Source: an uncultured Ruminococcus sp.
GTDB taxonomy: Bacteria; Bacillota; Clostridia; Oscillospirales; CAG-272
DNA length: 64,000 nt
Reading direction: 5' to 3'
Assembly (NCBI GenBank): GCA_905202255.1
Contig: CAJKRH010000002.1
Span: forward strand, 28,807 to 92,806
Under the pieces are notes generated by a model, which saw only the letters and a program-made list of their open reading frames with translations, made no database searches and was not told the origin of the DNA. Of this stretch, positions 24,456 through 32,197 are shown piece after piece (the first letter of the stretch is position 1; each line of letters starts with the position of its first letter). The position numbers and the translations under genes are program-made.

Positions 24456-25337
24456 ATGAAAAAAGTTTTTTCGGTTATTTTGGTACTCGCCGTGCTCATG
24501 ATGGCACTCGCTTCCTGCGGAGGCGGCAGAAAAAAGGTTGATATCTCGGGCGCAAAAAGCCTCGCGGATGTAAACGGCTCAGGCGCAGTGATAGCGGCGC
24601 AGAGCGGCACATTCCATCTTCAGGCGCTGAACGAGCAGATGAGCGGCGTGGAAAAGAAAGAATACAAGGATTTCACAGCGCTTCTCATGGCACTCAAGAG
24701 CGGCTCTATAGACGGCTATATAGCAGAGGAGCCCACAGCATTTACGGCATCGCTCAAGGATGATACGATATCTTATCTGCCGCTGGTCAACAACAAGACA
24801 GGCTTCGCCGTTACAGGCGATGATACAGGTATCGCCGTTGCTTTCAAGAAAGGTTCTCCCCTTGTTGAAAAGGTAAATGCCATCATCGATGCCATTTCCG
24901 AGGACACAAAGCTTGAGCTGATGAATCAGATATTCGATATCAACAAGGATACGACAAAGGAGCTCAATACGAAATTCGCTCTTACATCAAGCAATACGGA
25001 CACATCAAACGGCACACTGAAAATCTCCATGGAGTGTGCATATGACCCCTTTAACTGGACTCAGACGACAGCCGCAAACGGCGCCGTACCGATAAAGGGC
25101 TCTTCCAACACTTATGCAAACGGATATGATGTTCAGGTAGCAAAGTATATAGCGGCGGAGCTTGGCATGAGCCTTGAAATCGTTGCAAACGAATGGGATT
25201 CTCTCATTCCGGCAGTACAGAGCGGTGCTGTGGACGGCATCATCGCAGGCATGAGTCCTACGGAGGAAAGAATGCAGGAGGTTGACTTCACGCATTGCTA
25301 TTACAGAAGTAATCTTGTTATAATCTTCAATAAATAA
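24456..25337 (+). CDS. Lysine ABC transporter substrate-binding lipoprotein, circularly permuted
   Basis: The 293-residue lipoprotein (lipobox LASC, Cys21) contains all parts of a family 3 amino-acid-binding protein but in swapped order. Residues about 34-165 match what is normally the second half: KSLADVNGSGAVIAAQSGTF (lobe II), LMALKSGSIDGYIAEEP, and the returning lobe I segment DDTGIAVAFKKGSPLVEKVN. A linker of about 20 residues follows (rich in Thr/Ser/Asn). Then residues 187-293 match the normal N-terminal half: KISMECAYDPFNW, GYDVQVAKYIAAELGM, EWDSLIPAVQSGAVDGIIAG, PTEERMQEVDF and YYRSNLVI, where the protein ends. The lysine riboswitch upstream implies lysine as substrate. Confidence 0.85.
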   Translation: MKKVFSVILVLAVLMMALASCGGGRKKVDISGAKSLADVNGSGAVIAAQSGTFHLQALNEQMSGVEKKEYKDFTALLMALKSGSIDGYIAEEPTAFTASLKDDTISYLPLVNNKTGFAVTGDDTGIAVAFKKGSPLVEKVNAIIDAISEDTKLELMNQIFDINKDTTKELNTKFALTSSNTDTSNGTLKISMECAYDPFNWTQTTAANGAVPIKGSSNTYANGYDVQVAKYIAAELGMSLEIVANEWDSLIPAVQSGAVDGIIAGMSPTEERMQEVDFTHCYYRSNLVIIFNK

Positions 25338-25358
25338 TACTTTAAGGAAGACAGAGAA

Positions 25359-26144
25359 GTGGAATTTTTAAAACAGGTTTGGAACATTGTCGTATCGTAT
25401 CGCGTACAGCTGCTCGGCGGTCTCGGATATACAATGCTGATAGCGCTTGTAGGTACGATAGCGGGACTGCTTATCGGACTGCTCACCGGTGTCATAAGAA
25501 CGGCACCGAAGTCTAAAAACAGCGTGCTTCGCGTACTGCATAATATACTCAACGGCATACTTGCCTTTTATATAGAAATCTTCCGCGGAACGCCTATGAT
25601 GGTTCAGTCGATGGTTATTTTCTGGGGCTATGCCTTCATGAACGGCGGAAACACTCTGCCGCTCATTCCCGCAGGTATATTTATCGTTTCGATAAATACG
25701 GGCGCATATATGTCAGAGATAGTCCGCGGAGGTATAATTTCCGTCGAGAAGGGACAGATGGAGGGTGCTTATTCCGTCGGCATGACACATGCGCAGGCGA
25801 TGCTCCATGTCGTTATTCCGCAGGCAATGCGCAATATTCTGCCTTCCGTAAGCAATGAGTTCGTTATAAATATAAAGGATACATCAGTGCTGAATGTAAT
25901 AGGCGTAATGGAGCTTTACTACATGGCGGGTGTGATAACGAGAATGACACTCAAGAATTTTGCCACATATACGGTAATATGCGTTATCTACTTTATTATG
26001 ACATTTGCCGTAACCCGCATCCTGCGCTTTGCAGAAAAGAAGCTTGAGGGTTCCTCGTCATATACAATATGCGGCTCGCAGTCGGACCCAGAAGCGGAAA
26101 TTCATATAACAAAGGAGGCGGAGCATGATGGACAATATAATTGA
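25359..26144 (+). CDS. Amino acid ABC transporter permease (HisM/GlnP family), lysine
   Basis: The 261-residue permease has about five membrane helices, the polar amino-acid permease TM1 segment GGLGYTMLIALVGTIAG, FRGTPMMVQ, and the ATPase-contact EAA loop EGAYSVGMTHAQAM...IPQAMRNILP. The start is GTG 25359 after AAGGAAG. The C-terminus is extended by about 25 polar residues and overlaps the ATPase gene by 20 bases. It forms the importer with the genes on both sides. Confidence 0.93.
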   Translation: MEFLKQVWNIVVSYRVQLLGGLGYTMLIALVGTIAGLLIGLLTGVIRTAPKSKNSVLRVLHNILNGILAFYIEIFRGTPMMVQSMVIFWGYAFMNGGNTLPLIPAGIFIVSINTGAYMSEIVRGGIISVEKGQMEGAYSVGMTHAQAMLHVVIPQAMRNILPSVSNEFVINIKDTSVLNVIGVMELYYMAGVITRMTLKNFATYTVICVIYFIMTFAVTRILRFAEKKLEGSSSYTICGSQSDPEAEIHITKEAEHDGQYN

Positions 26145-26868
26145 ACTTGTGCATCTGAAAAAGACATTCGGAAGCCATGAGGTGCTCCGCGATATAAATC
26201 TTACCGTAAAGAAAGGTGAGGTTATAAGCATCATCGGTTCTTCCGGCTCGGGCAAAAGCACGATGCTCCGATGCGTCAATCTGCTCGAAACGCCGACAGA
26301 CGGCAGAATTCTTTTCGAGGGCAAGGATATCGCCGACAAGTCAATGAAGCTCTCGCAGTACCGCGCAAAGGTAGTTATGGTTTTCCAGCAGTTCAATCTT
26401 TTCAACAATATGACGGCGCTTGCAAACTGCGTCCGTCCGCAGATGATTGTGCTCAAGCGCTCGCGCACGGAGGCAGAAGCTGAAGCAAAGAAATATCTCG
26501 AGATGGTAGGGATGTCGGCATATCTGAATGCCCGTCCGGCACAGCTCTCGGGCGGTCAGAAGCAGAGAATAGCCATTGCCCGTGCTCTTTCGATGAATCC
26601 CGATGCAATCCTTTTCGATGAGCCCACATCGGCTCTTGACCCCGAAATGGTCGGAGAGGTTCTCTCTGTAATGAAGAAGCTTGCCGAATCCGGACTGACT
26701 ATGCTTGTGGTAACTCACGAGATGGGTTTTGCACGCGATGTATCGAGCCGAGTGATATTCATGGACGGTGGCGTTATCGTTGAGGACGGCACCCCCGCCG
26801 AGGTTTTCGGCAATCCGAAAGTCCCGAGAACGAGAGAATTTCTCTCAAGATATATTGAAAGCAGATAA
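26125..26868 (+). CDS. Amino acid ABC transporter ATPase (GlnQ/HisP family), lysine
   Basis: The 247-residue nucleotide-binding subunit has Walker A GSSGSGKST, Q-loop VFQQFNLF, signature LSGGQKQR, Walker B AILFDEPTSALD, D-loop and the switch His in VVTHEMGFA. It matches the polar amino-acid class closely. GGAGG precedes ATG 26125. It is the last gene of the lysine-riboswitch operon and is followed by a terminator shared with the convergent peptidase gene. Confidence 0.95.
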   Translation: MMDNIIELVHLKKTFGSHEVLRDINLTVKKGEVISIIGSSGSGKSTMLRCVNLLETPTDGRILFEGKDIADKSMKLSQYRAKVVMVFQQFNLFNNMTALANCVRPQMIVLKRSRTEAEAEAKKYLEMVGMSAYLNARPAQLSGGQKQRIAIARALSMNPDAILFDEPTSALDPEMVGEVLSVMKKLAESGLTMLVVTHEMGFARDVSSRVIFMDGGVIVEDGTPAEVFGNPKVPRTREFLSRYIESR

Positions 26869-26877
26869 TGAATATGT

Positions 26878-26910
26878 AAAAATACCGAGGAATAAAATCC
26901 TCGGTATTTT
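26878..26910. terminator. Bidirectional terminator between transporter and peptidase genes
   Basis: AAAATACCGAGGA and TCCTCGGTATTTT form a 13-bp stem with T runs on either strand, between convergent genes. Confidence 0.9.
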
Positions 26911-26913
26911 TAT

Positions 26914-28899
26914 TTAATCAATCTCGTAGCCCGCAATCATTCTGCGAATGATTGTAAGGTCTGCGGCACCGACCTTTCCGTCTCCGTCAAGGTCAGCGTC
27001 TTTTGCGGATATTCCGGTGTAATATCCGGCTATATATCTGCGCATCAGCGTAAGGTCTGCAGCACCGACCCTTCCGTCACCGTTAAGGTCGCCGTAGCCT
27101 TCCTTGCGGCTTCCGCAGACGGTGCATTTTCTTTTCTTATCGAAGCTGTGCGCCGTCTCTTCGCTTTTTGCACCGCAGGCTGTGCATGCATGCCAGTGCA
27201 TATCTGCGCCGCTTGTCCATTCCGTGCTGTAATCATGCGGCTTCAGACTGCCGTATGCAAAGGTGTCCGTTCCTTTTTCGCCGCATTCTGAACATGAATA
27301 GAAATATGTTGCCTGCTCTGTGCAGGTTGCTTCGCTTGCCAGATATTTTTCTTTGGCATTGCAGGCGGTAAAATTATGAGCGAGCAGTTCGCCGTATGCA
27401 AAGGTTCTCGTTCCTTTTTGACCGCATTTACTGCATGAGTAGAAGTAAGTTGCCTGTCTTGTGCAGGTTGCCTTGCCGAACAGATAAACCGCGGCGGTAT
27501 TTTTACTGTCAAAAACATGGTCGCAGTTCAGATTTCCGAAGCCGGAAATCTGAATCCGCATTTCGTTTCCTTTTCCGCTGAGGATTGTCACCTTAAAATT
27601 ATAGTCCTTGGCTTCAGCATCTGTCATGCGCGTATACCATGTACTGCTTCCGGCAAATTTGAACTTGCGACATTCGAATGTGTTTTTGCCGGATGCATCA
27701 TACCATGAATCGTAGCCGTTTCCGCCTGTTGCGCCGTTCGGATAGAGAGGAGTAAGACCGGGCGCATGCGCTGTGCCTTTCCAGCAGTTTGGCAGGCGCT
27801 GTGTTTCCATTATCGTTTCGTCAACATGCCATATCTGTATGCCGCGCGATGCGGGTGATATGGCATCGTATGTAGAAGATTTTACAGTGTACCTGTTTTC
27901 TATGAGGTAATATTCTTTCGGGTTGTTTGTGCTTATTTTTATAATATTGTAGCTGCCTTCGGTGCTCTCTCTCGAATAGAGCGTGTAAATGCCATCCCTT
28001 ACCTCGGTAGCCTCCCAGAAGCCGAATTTTATAAGGTAATACGGGTCTATTGCCGATGGAGCATTGCCCGCAGTGACTCCTTTTTGCAAGCCGAGTCCCG
28101 AGCCGCCGCCCTGCATGGCTATATCGCCCGGACCGCCGCACCATGTATACCCGCTGTATGTATAAAGGTCGTTTGCACCTATGACATGGCAAAGCTCGTG
28201 CGCTATCGAGCCGAAAGTGAGCGGCTGTCTTGATGACTGCATCTCGCCGACTACGGTATACTTGCCGCCGTAGTAGCCCCATGTGACGAAAACGCCGTTT
28301 ATGAAGTTATTCAGATTGGCGGAGGGGCTGTCCATTTCAAAGCTTCCCATGCCGTATTTGCTGATACCGTCGCTCGTCATTCCGAATTTTGTGCTGTATC
28401 CCGCTATTATATAGACGATGCTGAGTTCTTTCCAACTTAGACCGCCGTTGCCGTCCGTATCAAACTTGCTGAAATCGACATATTTTGATGCCGCTTTGAG
28501 AGCATTTGACTGTGTTGTGCCGATATTTGTCGTGCTTGAACCGCTTGTGTTCGGGTGATTTTCATCCAGCTTGACATAGACAACGCCGTTGTTTTTTGTG
28601 CCGTAGGTTTCCTCGGCGGGCGTGAACCAGAATTTGCTGCCCGACATGAACTTAAAATAGTTTTTCATCGTATTGCCGTTGTCGCCGAATAGTGATTTTT
28701 CCCAGTATGATTCTTCGGAGCGCGTAGCCTGATTGCTGTAGCTCACGACTATCACGAGAAGCGGCACGGGCTTGACCCCGTGAGAACCGAAAAATGTACT
28801 GCCTGTCGTGCTTTTGACATCTGCCGCAGAAACGCTGAAAGGTATGCACAGCGCTATTATAACGGCGGCAAGAATGATTGAAGTTGTTTTCTTAAACAT
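26914..28899 (-). CDS. Secreted M6-type metallopeptidase with dockerin domain
   Basis: The 661-residue protein has a signal peptide (hydrophobic 8-22, cleavage near SVSA-AD), an immune-inhibitor-A-like catalytic domain with zinc motif HELCHVIG and downstream NDLYTYSG, an EF-hand-like loop DTDGNGGLSW within it, and two Cys-rich repeats (ATYFYSCSKCGQKGT and ATYFYSCSECGEKGT) with a third partial one. A type I dockerin closes the C-terminus, with two calcium loops DLNGDGRVGAADLT and DLDGDGKVGAADLT. It would be exported and could dock to a cohesin. A signal-peptide-free paralogue lies at 29888. Confidence 0.9.
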   Translation of the reverse strand: MFKKTTSIILAAVIIALCIPFSVSAADVKSTTGSTFFGSHGVKPVPLLVIVVSYSNQATRSEESYWEKSLFGDNGNTMKNYFKFMSGSKFWFTPAEETYGTKNNGVVYVKLDENHPNTSGSSTTNIGTTQSNALKAASKYVDFSKFDTDGNGGLSWKELSIVYIIAGYSTKFGMTSDGISKYGMGSFEMDSPSANLNNFINGVFVTWGYYGGKYTVVGEMQSSRQPLTFGSIAHELCHVIGANDLYTYSGYTWCGGPGDIAMQGGGSGLGLQKGVTAGNAPSAIDPYYLIKFGFWEATEVRDGIYTLYSRESTEGSYNIIKISTNNPKEYYLIENRYTVKSSTYDAISPASRGIQIWHVDETIMETQRLPNCWKGTAHAPGLTPLYPNGATGGNGYDSWYDASGKNTFECRKFKFAGSSTWYTRMTDAEAKDYNFKVTILSGKGNEMRIQISGFGNLNCDHVFDSKNTAAVYLFGKATCTRQATYFYSCSKCGQKGTRTFAYGELLAHNFTACNAKEKYLASEATCTEQATYFYSCSECGEKGTDTFAYGSLKPHDYSTEWTSGADMHWHACTACGAKSEETAHSFDKKRKCTVCGSRKEGYGDLNGDGRVGAADLTLMRRYIAGYYTGISAKDADLDGDGKVGAADLTIIRRMIAGYEID

Positions 28900-28922
28900 A
28901 TTATCCCCCCTGGTGGTATGCT

Positions 28923-29873
28923 TTATTTTGAGACTGAATTTATCGGATTTCCCGATGCGAAAGCGCGGATGTTCTCCGCCACTATATCGATGAGGCGTAC
29001 TCTCGCCTCATATGCCGCCCATGCTACATGCGGAGTGACGTAGCAGTTCGGTGCTGTCAGATAAGGATGATTTTTATACATCGGCTCGATATCGAGAACA
29101 TCTATGCCCGCTCCGCGTATAGTGCCGTTTTTCAGCGCTTCTGTCAGTGCCGCTTCCTCGACAACGCCGCCGCGAGCCGTATTTATCAGTACGGCGGACG
29201 GTTTCATCAGCGAGAGCGTGCGGGAATTGACAAGTCCTCTCGTTTCGGCTGTCAGCGGGCAGTGAAGAGTGAGATAGTCGGCTCTCGCAAAAAGCGTGTC
29301 GGCATCGGTAAATTCCACGCCATCGTAAGTCATCGGGCGATGCGAAACTGCAAGGATTTTCATGCCGAAAGCTTTGCCTACGGTCGCCATCGCCTTGCCT
29401 ATCGTGCCGAAGCCGAAAATGCCGAGCGTCTTTCCCCGAAGCTCACTTGTCGGAAAGGCAAGATACGAGAATGTTTCGGAATTTGCCCAATCGCCGCGCG
29501 CCACCGACGCCGCATAGTCATCGGTGCGGCAGGCGAAATGCAGTATCATCGAAAAGGCATGCTGAACCACCGAATCGGTAGAATACCCGGGAACATTGCA
29601 TACGGTTATCCCGCGGCGCTTTGCCGCAGATATATCGATATTGTTGTAGCCCGTGGCAAAAAGCCCGATATAACGCAGATTTTTGCATTTTTCCATTATT
29701 TCGTCCGTTATCTGCGCCTTATTGCATATAACGGCATCGCTGTCGGCAATGACTTCGGCGAGCTTATCATGCGGCACGGTATCATAGAAGCGGACATCGC
29801 CGAGTGCCTCTATCGGAGCAAGCGATACATCGCCCGTTGTTACTGTGCATCTGTCAAGTACGGTAATTTTCAT
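28923..29873 (-). CDS. D-2-hydroxyacid dehydrogenase
   Basis: The 316-residue NAD-dependent enzyme of the glycerate/hydroxypyruvate reductase group has GIFGFGTIGKAMA (Rossmann loop), the TARGGVVEEAAL segment with catalytic Arg nearby, IDVLDIEP (Glu) and PHVAWAAYEAR (His). ATG 29873 is chosen because GAGAGG lies 7 bases upstream. An earlier ATG at 29888 overlaps the stop of the upstream peptidase gene. It is cotranscribed with the MGMT-like and M6 genes. Substrate is uncertain. Confidence 0.9.
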   Translation of the reverse strand: MKITVLDRCTVTTGDVSLAPIEALGDVRFYDTVPHDKLAEVIADSDAVICNKAQITDEIMEKCKNLRYIGLFATGYNNIDISAAKRRGITVCNVPGYSTDSVVQHAFSMILHFACRTDDYAASVARGDWANSETFSYLAFPTSELRGKTLGIFGFGTIGKAMATVGKAFGMKILAVSHRPMTYDGVEFTDADTLFARADYLTLHCPLTAETRGLVNSRTLSLMKPSAVLINTARGGVVEEAALTEALKNGTIRGAGIDVLDIEPMYKNHPYLTAPNCYVTPHVAWAAYEARVRLIDIVAENIRAFASGNPINSVSK

Positions 29874-29887
29874 CTGATTTCCTCTCA

Positions 29888-31378
29888 TCAATAAGTCTGC
29901 GTTACGCGGATTTTCAGTTCGCTTCCCGTGTCCTCGAGAACCTCAATTTTCAGATTGTATTTATTTTCGTCTATACTCTCGGGGAACGAATTGAGCGATT
30001 TCGTATGCGTTGCGGCGGAGATAAATTCATTTGAATTGAATGTTTCGCCAGCGCGGTAAAACGGGTCCTCGGGGAAGCCCTGAAGAAATACGCCGTCGTC
30101 TTTCATCAGTCCGTTTTCATCGTATCCGTTTTTGTAGTCTATCACAACGCCGGGATTGTGGCGTGTTTCGCGTTGCGTTTCGCCGTCACCGTTCCAGAGT
30201 CCCGAGCCGTTTGTGCGCTTTATTCCTGAAAATTCATCGAAAATATCCTTGTCGATATGCCATACGAGCATGCCGCCGCGCTCGTAGTTTTCTATTTCAT
30301 AATGTACCTTGCCGTCGTCGCTCTTTATGACGCGGCGTCTGTAGAGACCCGAGTCGAAGCCCTCAATCTGACGGTTTTCAAGCAGGAAATATTCGGCGGG
30401 GTCGGGCGTATTTATGCGGAGGATATTGTATTTTCCGCTGAGAATGGAATAGAGCGAGTATTCGCCGTCGCCCTCTGCCACCTGCGCCTCGGAGAAACCG
30501 GAGCGTATCTTCTGAAGCGGGTCGAGGTGAGTCGGGCAGGTGCCCATTATCGGCATACGCTTGTTTTTGTCTTTCGGGCGGATGAGCCCATAGCAGCCGT
30601 TGCACATGACAGAAAACATCATCGGGAGCGGCCATCCCTTTACCTGCCTGTCATAGTCATAGATATCATGAAAACCTATCGCATGACCGAGTTCGTGCGC
30701 GGTTGTTCCGAGCGGATGGGGAAGAAAACCGTACTGTGTCTTTCTGTATTCGCCGATGAGCGTATATGAACCCTTTGATGCGGCGCAGAGTTTGACTCCG
30801 CCGACGCGCGGAGAATGAGCACCGGGAAAGCCCTGCGCATCCTCTTCATCGGGAAGTCTGCCGCTGTTTGCGAAAACGCCGTAGCGAAGCTCGGGCGTTG
30901 TTTCCTTGCCGCCGGAATAATCAAAGCCGGCGTGAACGAGAACATAGTGCAACTCGTCTGCGGAGAGGAAACCGTCGCCGTCCTTGTCGAGCGCGGCGAA
31001 ATCCACATAAGGCTCGCATGCCTTGAGTGCTTCGGCGACAACATAGAGCGCCGCGCCCGTTCGCTTGTCGGGATTTTCTTGCTGAAGCAGGTCAGGGTGC
31101 TTGCAGTGAAGCGTCACATGGACAACGCCCTTGACATCACTGCCGTTTACATCAACGGGAGAAAAATAAAATTTTCCGCCCGACATTTCCTTATAATAAT
31201 TCTTGAGAGTCAGCCCGTTGTCGCCGAAAAACTGCTCATACCAGTATTCCTTTGTCGTAGAGCAGAGCTGTCTGCCGTCGTCGCCGTCGGGTTCAAATGA
31301 AATCATGACCACGAGCAGTGGGATTGGTTTCATGTCGAGTTTTTTTGTCGTTACGGATGTGCCGAGAGAATTTGCCAT
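29888..31378 (-). CDS. M6-type metallopeptidase-like protein without signal peptide
   Basis: The 496-residue protein is an immune-inhibitor-A-like peptidase with zinc motif HELGHAIGFHD and EF-hand-like loop DKDGDGFLSADEL at matching positions to the 26914 protein. It starts MANSLGTSVTTKK with no hydrophobic leader, dockerin or Cys repeats. It may act inside the cell, be released by lysis, or use a non-classical route. It lies in an operon with an MGMT-like protein and a dehydrogenase. Substrate unknown. Confidence 0.85.
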   Translation of the reverse strand: MANSLGTSVTTKKLDMKPIPLLVVMISFEPDGDDGRQLCSTTKEYWYEQFFGDNGLTLKNYYKEMSGGKFYFSPVDVNGSDVKGVVHVTLHCKHPDLLQQENPDKRTGAALYVVAEALKACEPYVDFAALDKDGDGFLSADELHYVLVHAGFDYSGGKETTPELRYGVFANSGRLPDEEDAQGFPGAHSPRVGGVKLCAASKGSYTLIGEYRKTQYGFLPHPLGTTAHELGHAIGFHDIYDYDRQVKGWPLPMMFSVMCNGCYGLIRPKDKNKRMPIMGTCPTHLDPLQKIRSGFSEAQVAEGDGEYSLYSILSGKYNILRINTPDPAEYFLLENRQIEGFDSGLYRRRVIKSDDGKVHYEIENYERGGMLVWHIDKDIFDEFSGIKRTNGSGLWNGDGETQRETRHNPGVVIDYKNGYDENGLMKDDGVFLQGFPEDPFYRAGETFNSNEFISAATHTKSLNSFPESIDENKYNLKIEVLEDTGSELKIRVTQTY

Positions 31379-31408
31379 TTTTATGTATTCCTTTCCTTGG
31401 TCGGGCAG

Positions 31409-31732
31409 CTATCTGCCGTCCCAACCGTATTTTTCAAGGTCGATATGACCGTCGTCCTCAAACACCACACCCTCGGATATCAGCATCTCCCGCTGAACTC
31501 CCTCGCCGCCGAAGGCAAAGCCCGGGGCAGGGAAGCCGTTTCTGTTCACCACGCGGTGGCATGGGATTATGCCAGGGCGTGGATTTACATGGAGCGCATA
31601 GCCGACAACGCGCGCAAGCCGCGGATTGCCCACAAGCGCCGCAATCGAGCCGTAGGTCGCGACCTTTCCGCAGGGGATTTTTTCCACTGCGGCGTATATG
31701 AGTTCAAATGTGTTTTTTGCTTCGTTTTTCAA
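31409..31732 (-). CDS. MGMT-family DNA-binding-domain protein with active-site Cys
   Basis: The 107-residue protein is only the helical DNA-binding/active-site domain of O6-alkylguanine-DNA alkyltransferase: KVATYGSIAALVG and IPCHRVVNRNG. The reactive Cys is present (PCHRV), unlike alkyltransferase-like proteins with PWHRV, so it may accept an alkyl group, though the N-terminal domain of full enzymes is missing. The start is TTG 31732 with GGAGG just upstream. It is the first gene of the minus-strand peptidase operon. Confidence 0.88.
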   Translation of the reverse strand: MKNEAKNTFELIYAAVEKIPCGKVATYGSIAALVGNPRLARVVGYALHVNPRPGIIPCHRVVNRNGFPAPGFAFGGEGVQREMLISEGVVFEDDGHIDLEKYGWDGR

Positions 31733-31759
31733 ATCGTACCTCCGAAAATATCTTACTCT

Positions 31760-31788
31760 ATTATAATAGTAATGCCCGATATTTGCAA
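31760..31788 (-). promoter_or_regulatory. SigA-type promoter of the MGMT/M6 operon
   Basis: On the minus strand TTGCAA and TATAAT are separated by 17 bases, 28 bases before the TTG start. Confidence 0.7.
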
Positions 31789-31823
31789 TATGATTTTGTC
31801 AATATTTTTGAAAAAACGACAAA

Positions 31824-31858
31824 AATGTTTACTTTTGTGGCATCGATATGTAAACATT
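31824..31858. repeat. Inverted repeat AATGTTTAC/GTAAACATT
   Basis: Exact 9-base arms at 31824-31832 and 31850-31858 with a 17-base centre, in AT-rich intergenic DNA. It could be an operator or the stem of a small transcript; nothing else supports either. Confidence 0.4.
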
Positions 31859-31896
31859 GATTGACTGTTTATTGAGAAGGTACGCATTTGACGGCA

Positions 31897-31943
31897 AAAT
31901 CACAAAATATAGGTTTTTTTGAAACTATATTTTGTGGTTTTTT
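31897..31943 (+). terminator. Strong intrinsic terminator with no upstream gene
   Basis: AAATCACAAAATATAG and CTATATTTTGTGGTTT form a 16-bp stem (one G-U), followed by TTT. No plus-strand gene lies upstream, since the MGMT gene is on the other strand, so it ends an unidentified short transcript or insulates the xpt promoter. Confidence 0.7.
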
Positions 31944-31973
31944 ATCGAAAAAGCATAAATTTCAAAAATACAC

Positions 31974-32002
31974 TTGATTTTTTGCGGAGTTTGGTTTATA
32001 AT
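31974..32002 (+). promoter_or_regulatory. SigA-type promoter of the purine riboswitch operon
   Basis: TTGATT and TATAAT with a 17-base spacer. The start site would be near 32009, 18 bases upstream of the aptamer P1. Confidence 0.75.
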
Positions 32003-32026
32003 GATGACATCAAGTGAACAAGTTTG

Positions 32027-32089
32027 CCAATATAGGTTCGGATATTATGGCCCGAACGTTTCTACCGAACGCCCAGTTTCGACTATTGG
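32027..32089 (+). ncRNA. Purine riboswitch aptamer, guanine type
   Basis: P1 is CCAATA/TATTGG, P2 is GTTCGG/CCGAAC, J2/3 is the family's GTTTCTACC, and P3 lies at CGAAC/GTTTCG. The base equivalent to position 74 in J3/1 is C (TTTCGACTAT), which specifies guanine/hypoxanthine rather than adenine. The L2 loop is longer than in the B. subtilis xpt RNA. The P1 5' strand TTTGCCAAT (32023-32031) is also complementary to ATTGGCAAA (32141-32149), which overlaps the terminator, so ligand-bound P1 should permit termination. Confidence 0.85.
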
Positions 32090-32146
32090 TTGAAAATCGC
32101 AGTATCGCATATTTTTATGCGGTCTTTGTGCGTTTTCTTTATTGGC

Positions 32147-32171
32147 AAATCAGACTTCGGTCTGATTTTTT
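32147..32171 (+). terminator. Riboswitch-controlled terminator with UUCG loop
   Basis: AAATCAGAC-TTCG-GTCTGATTT with a T tail, 27 bases before xpt. Confidence 0.93.
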
Positions 32172-32197
32172 GTTTTCAAAAAACGGAGGTGCTTATA

